Shown here piece after piece: positions 8,051 to 14,930 of a stretch of DNA of 22,210 nt. The stretch's first letter is position 1, and every line of letters starts with the position of its first letter. Source of the stretch: Mesostigma viride (Eukaryota > Streptophyta > Mesostigmatophyceae > Mesostigmatales > Mesostigmataceae); NCBI GenBank assembly GCA_009746045.1, contig RPFO01001131.1, positions 1 through 22,210 of the forward strand. Direction: 5' to 3'. The notes under the pieces were generated by a model. It saw nothing but the letters and a program-made list of their open reading frames with translations, was not told the DNA's origin and made no database searches. A program made the translations under genes and the position numbers.

Positions 8051-8479
8051 TCACCAGCTGGTCGTCGGGCGGTTGCGAGAAGAAATGACGAACCCGGCGC
8101 GTTCTTCCGCCGACGGAGTCGAGAGCGGCTCGTCGGACATCCGGTCGCACATGAGCAGGTTCTTGAGCTTGAGTACCTTGAGCGTGTCTTGCTGGATCCG
8201 GATGAGTTTCAGGAGAGTCGCCGAAAGCATGAGGAGGTTCGGCACCTCGGTGTGCCGGAGGTCCTCGGCGACGCGCTTGATGTAGTCGTTCTCGATGACC
8301 TTGTTTCTTTTCTGCTGACTCGTGGCGGAAGAATCCGAGTCGGAGTCTTCCTCGCCCATCCTCAGGATCGTTCCGGCGAGCTGCGACTCCGTGTCGAGCT
8401 TCTTCCTCCGGATCGTGTGAGACCGGTTCGTAAACCACCACGTCACGCACGCGGTGCAGGCTATCTTGAGAAGATCCAT
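8051..8479 (-). CDS. Uncharacterised 142-aa helical protein
   Basis: Complete frame from ATG 8479 (MDLLKIACTACVTWWF) to a stop at 8051. A short hydrophobic N-terminus (residues 2-16) could be a weak membrane anchor. A Ser/Asp acidic stretch (residues 44-51, EDSDSDSS) is a possible phosphorylation site. Residues 60-115 are strongly helical with heptad-like leucines (VPNLLMLSATLLKLIRIQQ). A TATA-like box (TTTTATAT, 8506-8513) lies about 27-34 nt upstream. Function is unrecognised. The upstream minus-strand gene stops 45 bp before this start. Confidence 0.7.
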   Translation of the reverse strand: MDLLKIACTACVTWWFTNRSHTIRRKKLDTESQLAGTILRMGEEDSDSDSSATSQQKRNKVIENDYIKRVAEDLRHTEVPNLLMLSATLLKLIRIQQDTLKVLKLKNLLMCDRMSDEPLSTPSAEERAGFVISSRNRPTTSW

Positions 8480-8524
8480 ACCCTTGTCGCGAGAGAGTTT
8501 GTCACTTTTATATCAGAAGATAAA

Positions 8525-8905
8525 TCACGCGTCGACCTCCGTGGACGAGCGTCCAAAATTCCACCAACGGCGAGTCTGTTTGGGCCGCGTGGAGTGGATG
8601 CTTTCGTGGAGACGGAGGTCTACTCGGACCCTGTCGCACGCGCGCTTGATGACTTTGAGAGTGTCCGAGTGGACGGGGTCGGACCACACGGATTTGTATA
8701 GGAACAGCTCTCTTCGATAGCCCGGGAAGTCGGCCCCTGCGCAAATGAGCTGGCCGAGATCGGCGAGCCAAGCGGATACTTCGCAGACTTGGACGAGTAC
8801 TTTCGCCTCCGTGTTCACGATGTCGATGGTACCGTTCCTGCACCGGACGTTCCGCTTGCCTCCGTACTCGTTATGCATAGCGGCGATGATGTCCTCTTCT
8901 TTCAT
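8525..8905 (-). CDS. Possible degenerate PD-(D/E)XK nuclease-like protein
   Basis: I choose ATG 8905 (MKEEDIIAAMHNEYGG), giving 126 aa; a GTG at 8950 would add 15 residues. The centre reads GTIDIVNTEAKVLVQVCEVSAWLADLGQL in outline, followed by an Arg/Leu-Phe-Leu strand. That order (Gly-x-Asp-Ile, a hydrophobic strand, Trp, then Leu-Gly-Gln-Leu) matches small restriction-endonuclease-like proteins found in many large DNA viruses. In that family the strand normally carries Glu-x-Lys. Here those positions read Gln and Cys, so catalysis may be lost. The family assignment is an inference. It is divergent from the Rieske gene, with an ATTTAAA box between them. Confidence 0.6.
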   Translation of the reverse strand: MKEEDIIAAMHNEYGGKRNVRCRNGTIDIVNTEAKVLVQVCEVSAWLADLGQLICAGADFPGYRRELFLYKSVWSDPVHSDTLKVIKRACDRVRVDLRLHESIHSTRPKQTRRWWNFGRSSTEVDA

Positions 8906-8971
8906 TTGTAACGCCCCGCCGCGAATTTTTTCGGCGGCGAAACGCGACACGAGGATCGTTCAAAAAGGTGC

Positions 8972-8978
8972 ATTTAAA
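8972..8978. promoter_or_regulatory. ATTTAAA box upstream of the Rieske gene
   Basis: ATTTAAA ends 20 nt before the ATG at 8999 and lies in otherwise GC-rich DNA between divergent genes. It fits the A/T-box pattern seen before other starts in this block. Confidence 0.4.
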
Positions 8979-8998
8979 GTCTGCGCAGGTAGGAAGCC

Positions 8999-10036
8999 AT
9001 GGCGTCCGCCGTGTTTTCTCGCGCCCTTGCGCACCCGCGAGGGCGGTGCGAGGCGAGCAGCGAGCATCCGGACAAGTGGGTGTGCGTGGGACGCAGGCCG
9101 ACGGGGCCCAAGGTCACGAAGATCTACAACGAGGAGATCCTCCTATACAACCACCGGGAGAGGGACGAGACGCTGGCCGTCCGAAACGCGTGCCCCCACC
9201 GCGGCGCGCGTTTGTCCCACAACTGCCACGTGGAAGACGGATGCGTTCGTTGCGCGTATCATGGGAAGTATTGGGGCAAGCAGAACAACGGCGACAACTA
9301 TCTCGAGGCCAAGGACGACAGCGAGCTCGTATGGGTGAACGCCGGGTTCGGGGACGGGGCGTCGCCTCCCCCGACGATGCCGGAGTTTTCCGAGCCGGGG
9401 TACCGAACGTTCTCGTACTCGACGTTCGTGCACGGCCACCCCATGATCGTCATGGAGAATCTGTTGGACCACGCTCACCTCCAGTACGTTCACAAGGTGA
9501 AGATCGTGGACGTGAAGAGCACCGACGTTACCGCCGATAAGGAGGGTGACAAGGCGGAGAACCAGCGCACGGGGAAGAGCGTGTACAGCTACCCGGTGAA
9601 AAACGAACTCGTCGGACGCCTGATCCTCGGACTCATGCCCGAGCAGGGCAGGGTCGCGAAACCTCCTCCGCGCGGTTCGCTCATGATCTCGGTGGATAAC
9701 GAGTTCTACTTGCCGTACACGGCCAGCCTCCGATTCCGGATAACCGGACACGAGAACCCCGTGTTCGTGTTGTGGTTCAGCGTGCAGCCGTACGAGGCGG
9801 ACAAGTCTCGCGTCACGTGCCGGGTTTCTCGCAACATCCTGACGGACCCCGCGTGGGACTTTTTGTTCTGGCTCGTGAACGCCCTTCCGCTCAAAGAAGA
9901 CGACGATATCGTCGCGAACGTCGTCACCGAGGAGTGGTGGAGGAACCGCCTCACTCCCGATGACGCGTTCGTGAGGTTGTACAGGAAACGAATGAAGAAC
10001 GTGTACGGGATTTCTTGTCCCGAGCCTTTTGCGTGA
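8999..10036 (+). CDS. Rieske [2Fe-2S] non-heme iron oxygenase
   Basis: Intact 345-aa frame. The Rieske centre is complete: C65-P-H67-R-G, then C85-A-Y-H88-G, the C-x-H...C-x2-H cluster ligands. The mononuclear iron site is also visible: N154-L-L-D157-H-A-H160, then H165, the N-x2-D-x2-H-x4-H motif. An acidic E300-D-D-D303 segment could give the third ligand. Such enzymes take electrons through the cluster to hydroxylate, desaturate or demethylate substrates. Length and layout recall plant and algal pheophorbide a oxygenase or TIC55-like enzymes and sterol desaturases. I see no C-terminal CxxC or clear membrane helix, so the substrate is open. No reductase gene is nearby, so a host reductase is presumably used. 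In a viral context this would be an auxiliary metabolic gene. Confidence 0.9.
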   Translation: MASAVFSRALAHPRGRCEASSEHPDKWVCVGRRPTGPKVTKIYNEEILLYNHRERDETLAVRNACPHRGARLSHNCHVEDGCVRCAYHGKYWGKQNNGDNYLEAKDDSELVWVNAGFGDGASPPPTMPEFSEPGYRTFSYSTFVHGHPMIVMENLLDHAHLQYVHKVKIVDVKSTDVTADKEGDKAENQRTGKSVYSYPVKNELVGRLILGLMPEQGRVAKPPPRGSLMISVDNEFYLPYTASLRFRITGHENPVFVLWFSVQPYEADKSRVTCRVSRNILTDPAWDFLFWLVNALPLKEDDDIVANVVTEEWWRNRLTPDDAFVRLYRKRMKNVYGISCPEPFA

Positions 10037-10094
10037 CTCACTGGACTCGTTTACGCGTGTATATGAAAGACATTTATTGATGAATAAATGAACG

Positions 10095-10289
10095 ATGTTC
10101 TCGAAAATAAAAAGCTGTTGGTCCAAAGTCCGAGGGTACATCGACGAGAATCGGGCGATGTACCTGGTCGTTCACGATACCAACAACGACGCCATTTACA
10201 AACCAATTACACGTCGCGCACTTGGACCCCTCGGCACCGAGCCTCGGCGCGTGTCAGGGGAGGAGGGGGGACGCCTGGCGGGAGTTTAG
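10095..10289 (+). CDS. Small protein, possibly frame-broken at a G run
   Basis: The frame from ATG 10095 (MFSKIKSCWSKVRGY) encodes 64 aa, with an ATTTATT box 16 nt upstream at 10072-10078. The first 45 residues look natural (AMYLVVHDTNNDAIYK). After the G6 run at 10265-10270 the sequence becomes less protein-like. In the frame one base earlier, a convincing stretch appears (SLHEVVSAVDDSGVSNEI) and continues to about 10400. One missing base would join them into a protein of about 110 residues. The 3' end would overlap the convergent minus-strand gene. No family is recognised. Confidence 0.45.
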   Translation: MFSKIKSCWSKVRGYIDENRAMYLVVHDTNNDAIYKPITRRALGPLGTEPRRVSGEEGGRLAGV

Positions 10290-10388
10290 GCCGGAGTTTG
10301 CACGAGGTTGTCTCCGCGGTAGACGACTCGGGGGTTTCGAACGAAATTTCCGGAACTTTGATCCCTTCACACGAAGCCTGGGACCTCG

Positions 10389-11433
10389 TCAACGGCCCGC
10401 CGGGCCGGCTTCTGCGGAGACATGTAACGCGTTGCGCAGTCGTTCGGCCGAGTCCGGATTGTTTGCGCGGACCGCGGCCACCGCGACCGGTTTCGGAGGA
10501 GCCGGCAGCGGTGGCGGGTCGGGCCTTTTCCTCTTCGCGTTTTTGACGGGTGCGGAGAGTTTCGCGAAAGTCGGCCTTGCTCTGGTTCGGCCTAATCGTA
10601 TATCTTCTAGATGGTTCGGAAACCCTGCGGCCGATCTACACGAGTTCAAGACGACCGGCAAGGGAGCCTCCATGAGGAACCCGAGACCGTTCCTGGGATC
10701 GAACACTCGAAATCCGTAATGTTCGTAATATTTGACTAATTTGATATTATCCTCGATCTCGCACTTGGTTTTTCTCTTGAATTCTTCCGGGTTCACGTCC
10801 TTCATGTTTCGGATCACCGAAAGAACAAACTCGTACGTGAACGGGTATTGCGAAAGAAACTTGTCGACGCGGAGATATCGTCTTTCAGCGGCTCCTCCGT
10901 CTTTTGTTTTTCTTCCGGTTTCGGAGCGGCACAATGGCCTCCGCCGGCCTCGAGACCCACGTATGCGTTTTCCGGGTCGGTGATGTGACCGTTCTGGATC
11001 AGCACGTTCAAACTCCAACACAGCATGCGTTTCCGAAGCGAGCGAAAGCGGTCTGTTCTTCCTCGCCTCCGTCGTCTTTGTGCTGTTGTGCTCGCACGTA
11101 GAACCATTCGAGGTACGCGTACTTGTGGTTCAGATTTCCGAGGTGCTCCGTCGACTTGGGAGTGTGTTCCGAGTCCCTTTTCCTGCACTCGATCTGGCAA
11201 TAGGCGAGATCGTTGATTCCTCGTGCTCGGAGTTTTTCGATGAATTTGCTCTCGTACCCTTCCGGTATGGGCACCCACACGTAAAGCACTCTCTTCACGA
11301 GCTTGTAGTGAATCTCGAGCGGGAACGTCCGACCGTTTTTTTGCAGGGAAATGCCGGCAGAAACGCGTTTTGTAGGGTACGGCTCAAGCTCGTTCTTGAC
11401 GCTCATGAAGTACATGTCCGGTCTGGGACTCAT
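10389..11433 (-). pseudogene. GNAT-like N-acetyltransferase, broken into three frames
   Basis: The gene starts at ATG 11433 (MSPRPDMYFMSVKNEL). In order it shows strands around VLYVWVPIPEGYESKF, a KYAYLEWFYVR strand, a helix then YVGLEAGGG, a Pro/Glu linker, and finally KLVKYYEHYGFRVF. The last motif is the characteristic tyrosine/Gly-Phe element near the end of GNAT acetyltransferases, and the LEWFYVR...LEA order fits their acetyl-CoA-binding core. Two frame changes interrupt it, near 11015-11035 and 10875-10895. Both are the one-base type seen throughout the window. The tail after residue 250 is Pro/Lys/Arg-rich and its end is uncertain; a further frame to 10207 is possible. The substrate is unknown. 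It shares an A/T box with the divergent 11486 gene. Confidence 0.55.
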
Positions 11434-11444
11434 CGAGGGTCAAT

Positions 11445-11455
11445 TGTATATAAAT
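11445..11455. promoter_or_regulatory. Bidirectional TATATAAAT box
   Basis: TGTATATAAAT lies between divergent starts at 11433 (minus, 12 nt away) and 11486 (plus, 31 nt away). It reads as a TATA-like element on both strands. Two short out-of-frame ATGs (11459 and 11470) precede the plus-strand start. Confidence 0.45.
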
Positions 11456-11485
11456 CGATGGAGATATTATGAATGAAGTCTTTCG

Positions 11486-11698
11486 ATGGGCGCCTGCTGG
11501 TCCGTGCCGATAGACGAAAAAATGCACATGAAAATCCGCAAGATCCGCAGGTCGTTCCGGGAGTCCGTGATACCGAACATCCGAGGGCGCAGGGCATCGA
11601 CTAACTCGGAGGATAACTACCGAGTCCAGGCCAGGAGTCTCACGAGAGTCGATCGTGCGCTGATTTCTTCTCGTGAAGAGGAGATCCGCGGCGCGTAA
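11486..11698 (+). CDS. Predicted N-myristoylated 70-aa basic protein
   Basis: Complete 70-aa frame starting MGACWSVP. Gly2 with Ser6 matches the N-myristoylation consensus (Met-Gly-x3-Ser/Thr), and Cys4 next to it is a typical palmitoylation position. The following 30 residues are strongly basic (KIRKIRRSFRESV), which would strengthen binding to acidic membranes. Lipid-anchored proteins of this kind occur in the inner envelopes of large DNA viruses, so a membrane-associated virion or trafficking role is inferred. No family is recognised. The next gene starts 27 bp downstream on the same strand. Confidence 0.7.
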   Translation: MGACWSVPIDEKMHMKIRKIRRSFRESVIPNIRGRRASTNSEDNYRVQARSLTRVDRALISSREEEIRGA

Positions 11699-11725
11699 AA
11701 AACATCGCTGGTATTTATAGAAACA

Positions 11726-12019
11726 ATGGTGCGTTTAGACTTGTCGATTCCGTCGCACGCGATCACGATGTCCTCGTTCGTGATGGGCGTCGAGTTGTTG
11801 CTTTTGATCGGCTACGTCCGCGTAGAGATCGCGACCGCGGCCAAGCGGACGATGGAGAAGAAGGTGAAGAGTAAGCTCGGGTCGACGACGGAGCCCGTCA
11901 CGGCAGATGAGATGGGGCTGGACGCGGTAGCGGACGTCCTCCTCGAAGAGGTGAAGGATCCGAGCGTCAGCGCCGAGGACGTGTACATGGAAACGGGGGG
12001 GAGGGAAACAAGTGGATGA
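11726..12019 (+). CDS. Small single-pass membrane protein, 97 aa
   Basis: Complete frame starting MVRLDLSIPSHAITM, preceded by TATTTATA at 11712-11719. Residues about 13-32 (TMSSFVMGVELLLLIGYVRV) form one likely transmembrane helix. A Lys-rich stretch and an acidic Glu/Asp-rich tail follow. The stop overlaps the start of the next gene (TGA/ATG, 4 bp), so the two are probably co-expressed and may act in one membrane complex. No family is recognised. Confidence 0.75.
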   Translation: MVRLDLSIPSHAITMSSFVMGVELLLLIGYVRVEIATAAKRTMEKKVKSKLGSTTEPVTADEMGLDAVADVLLEEVKDPSVSAEDVYMETGGRETSG

Positions 12020-12873
12020 GCACGCTCATTTTCGTACTTTTGGCGATCGCAGGGCCGTCCCTTACCCTCCTCGCGTTATCCAGGAGGGGGAAGGGTGATA
12101 CGGGCTTCATGACGGTCCTCGTGTCCGGCCTCGCCAGTATGACGGTCATCTTGGCGACCCAGTACGGGTTCGTAAAGTTGTTCGTCCTCCCGTTTTACGC
12201 GGACACGTTCAACAAGGTGATGGGAGAGGAGAAGGCCATTCCGCGTCTCGAAATCGACGACGCCAAGACCACGGGACTCCTATTGACCCCCACCTTGATA
12301 TCGTTTGCCGTGACGATCTTTCTGTGGCTCGTGGGATGGAAACACGTCGCGTCTGGCACCGTGATGCTGTCGGCCCTCGCGGCGACTCTGAGCATCGCCA
12401 CGGAGGCGGTGGCCTGGACCCTCATGAAAGGCATGGCCGTACCGATGGAATACATCGCGGGCATTTCCAACGACGCCTCGATCGCCATATCCGCGAAGGG
12501 AGAAAAGGAAGCCAAGATCAAGAAGCTCCATGAAGCGTTCTTTCACGACTTCGAGTCGCGGTTGACGCCGTCGTCGTACCCGGGCCACCTGAAATCCCTG
12601 TACTGGGACAGGAAGCAACTCAAGCTGGACGAAAAAGGTGAGGTCGAGGTCGCCCCGGCCAACTACCAAAACAAGGCCTCTACGATAGTTATGCTCGCGT
12701 CCGCAGCCACGCTCATTTCGGTGCCCCTCTGGACGGCCGCCTTCAAGGCCCCTGGGAAGGACGCGGTCTCTCTCCTGGTGCAGTGCGCGGTGATCGCGGC
12801 GTCGTACTCCGTGTTCGTGATGTTCACGGGGAGGACCACGACCATGCGCAAGATCTCCACCGGGCTGCACTAG
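12016..12873 (+). CDS. Multi-pass membrane protein, 285 aa
   Basis: Complete frame of 285 aa starting MSTLIFVLLAIAG. About six hydrophobic spans are visible: residues 2-22, 31-60 (possibly longer than one helix), 86-108, 113-137, 221-243 and 250-271. Between spans four and five lies a charged soluble loop of about 80 residues (GEKEAKIKKLHEAFFHDF). No transporter or channel signature is recognised. It overlaps the upstream membrane protein by 4 bp. Its stop codon shares a CTAG with the stop of the convergent minus-strand gene. Confidence 0.75.
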   Translation: MSTLIFVLLAIAGPSLTLLALSRRGKGDTGFMTVLVSGLASMTVILATQYGFVKLFVLPFYADTFNKVMGEEKAIPRLEIDDAKTTGLLLTPTLISFAVTIFLWLVGWKHVASGTVMLSALAATLSIATEAVAWTLMKGMAVPMEYIAGISNDASIAISAKGEKEAKIKKLHEAFFHDFESRLTPSSYPGHLKSLYWDRKQLKLDEKGEVEVAPANYQNKASTIVMLASAATLISVPLWTAAFKAPGKDAVSLLVQCAVIAASYSVFVMFTGRTTTMRKISTGLH

Positions 12874-13274
12874 GCCAGCCAGTAGCCTTCCAAAACGAGC
12901 TGCCGTATCGGCTTCTTGCCGTACCCGGTGATGATCTCCACGCCCTTGATGGCGTCTTGGACCTCTTCGGTCACGCTTGCGTCCGACACGGCCTTGGAAG
13001 TGTCCTTCAGCATCCCATAGGCGCTTTCGCGGTCGACCATCAGGACTTTCGCGATCGCCTTGATCGACTCGAGGTCCGCCTTGAAGCTCTCTTTGAGGTT
13101 GTGTCCCGCCGCGAGGACGACGCGTTTTGCGAACTTGAGAGTCTTTTGGATGAGCGACAAACCGCGTTCCTTGAGGTACTTCCGCATTTCTTCCCCTCTG
13201 GTCATGGGGCACACGATCGGACCCTCTCGCAGCCCCGCCTTCATCCAATCCTCCTGGTTGTGGACCCGGTTCAT
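12870..13274 (-). CDS. Uncharacterised 134-aa helical protein downstream of the helicase
   Basis: Complete frame from ATG 13274 (MNRVHNQEDWMKAGL). It overlaps the stop of the helicase by 4 bp (ATGA), an arrangement suggesting joint expression. The protein is basic and mostly helical (EEMRKYLKERGLSLIQKTL, then ADLESIKAIAKVLM). No membrane span, metal site or catalytic motif is seen, and no family is recognised. Long frames overlapping it on the same strand are Arg-rich shadows. Confidence 0.7.
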   Translation of the reverse strand: MNRVHNQEDWMKAGLREGPIVCPMTRGEEMRKYLKERGLSLIQKTLKFAKRVVLAAGHNLKESFKADLESIKAIAKVLMVDRESAYGMLKDTSKAVSDASVTEEVQDAIKGVEIITGYGKKPIRQLVLEGYWLA

Positions 13275-14878
13275 GAGACGGCAGTCGATGGACGCCTCCT
13301 CAGTTTCTCCATGTAGATGCTGACGCCCTCGCTTTCGTTCTCTTTATGAGCGCGTTCTGTGACCCGGTCGTCCACCCCGTCGATCGTGATGTACCGATGC
13401 ACGGTCACGGTCCATTCCTTCTTGTCCAGCTGCAAGTGAGAGCAGTGGCGGACCGCGCGCGCGATCGCCTGTCTCTCGGCGTTGACGTCGAGCAACGGCT
13501 CCATGATGTGGATGTGTCGGACGCTTTTTAAGTCCAGGCCCTCGTTGAACTTCTTCCGCGCCAACACCACGTGTAAAAGCTGGCCTTGCGCGTTGGCGTC
13601 CGAGTTGTACACGGACATCACGTGCTTCAATGCCGAGTCGGTCGTTGGGACGGAGTCGGAGCCGAGCATCACGTACCGCTTGCCCTCGCTGTCCGGCGCC
13701 TCTCCGTACATCCGCAGCGGCTTGTACCCCTCTGCTTCTAGTATCGTCGCCACGTACTTGATGCCGTACGCGTTGAACGCAGAGTAGAGGTAGTGTTTTT
13801 CCTTCGGGTGGTCAAGTATCTCCTTCACGATGCACGCGATTTTCGGGGAAAGGACGTCCAAGTGGCTCTTTGCGTACGAGGCGACAACCGGAGCATGCTG
13901 AGGGAGTTCGTGACTCGCCGCGCCTCGTACAAAAACCTGTCTCGATTCAAGGTCGGGCGCTCCTCTCGTAACTTTCGAGCCAACGAGCTGCGTTGTTCGG
14001 GGCTCATTTCGACGAAGTGCAACATGTCCGGTTTCTTCGAGGGGTACACGGACGTGTCCCCGGCGTAGTCGACGAAAGAACAAAGGCCTCGGAACTCCTC
14101 AAAGGCGACTCGGGGTAGACCGGTTTCCCCTTGATCATTGTCAGAAGGCGGTAAATCTCTTCCTCGTTCCGCCCAGGGGTGCCGCTAAGTATGACCATGT
14201 ACAAACCGCGGTTGTCCTCGGACGGCTTCTCGAGGAACTCGAGCAGCGTCCTGTACTCGTTCGCCTGACCGGACGGCGGGGAAAAGAGGTTCTGAACTTC
14301 GTCCATGATCAGAACGGCGTTCTGCAAAAGGGACCTCCTCGCTCGCGTCTTGTCACGCAGACCGCGGTACAGGTCCAGAAGATGGGCTAGCTGGGTGAAA
14401 CTCAGGATTCGGTGTTCTTCCACACGCCGAGCTACGAGATTCGCGACCTCGTTCTTGGTCATGTTCTTGAAGCGCGGGAACATCGACGCGCAATTCGCGT
14501 ACCCGGCGATCGAGTTGTTGGACGCGTTCTCCTTGCTCGTTGCGAGGAAGATCTTCCTTCCCGAATCCCAAAACGCCTCGATCGCGCCCAACACCGTGCA
14601 TGTCTTACCCGACCCGGTCGAGTGCCACGCGAGGAAGCCGCGGTGATTGCTCCCCTTTTCCGCGATCCCGCGCAGGTACATGTTCACGACGGCCTGCTGG
14701 GGGGCCTGTTTCATGTCCGCCGGGGTCCTCGAGCACGTGTTTTTACCCACCTCCCTGTGTTCGGGGGCGGGTTCCAGCGAATGTTGCCCTCGAAGTAGTC
14801 CTTGATGAACGCCTGCGAATTCGCGAGGCGATCGTTCTCGAAATCCGGCCATCGTTGTGGAAGGGGGTGAACTACCAT
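13271..14878 (-). pseudogene. D6/D11-like SF2 DNA helicase/ATPase, broken into four frames
   Basis: The order of motifs is clear: Walker A WHSTGSGKT (about 14,601-14,627), a DEVQ box in LIMDEVQNLF (about 14,292-14,312), motif III LSGTPGRNEEEIYRLL, and near the end the long motif EPLLDVNAERQAIARAVRHCSH. The last, with Gln, Arg, Arg and SH, is typical of the poxvirus D6/D11 branch used in NCLDV transcription. The frame changes three times, near 14,740-14,744 (A5 run in sense), 14,099-14,106 and 13,898-13,910. All have the same sign and none needs a premature stop. I prefer the ATG at 14,878 because an upstream start at 14,903 would need an opposite shift. About 535 codons fit a compact D6/D11-type enzyme. 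It would act in early transcription or virion RNA export if intact. Confidence 0.8.
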
Positions 14879-14901
14879 ACGTCATCTTAATAGTACTCTT
14901 C

Positions 14902-14909
14902 ATTTATTT
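14902..14909 (+). promoter_or_regulatory. ATTTATTT box between helicase and PAN-domain gene
   Basis: ATTTATTT ends 21 nt before the ATG at 14931 and lies in the 52-bp A/T-rich gap between divergent genes. It matches the box upstream of 665. Confidence 0.4.
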
Positions 14910-14930
14910 CCACTGAATACATAAGAATAC

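Noticed and set aside
7781-8701. Plus-strand frame of about 306 codons
   Set aside because: It is antisense to three good minus-strand genes with their own starts and A/T boxes.
9143-10141. Minus-strand frame of about 332 codons
   Set aside because: It is antisense to the Rieske gene, whose catalytic motifs are unmistakable.
12280-13248. Minus-strand frame of about 322 codons
   Set aside because: Its translation is almost entirely Arg/Gly/His-rich, a shadow of the multi-pass membrane protein and the 134-aa gene.
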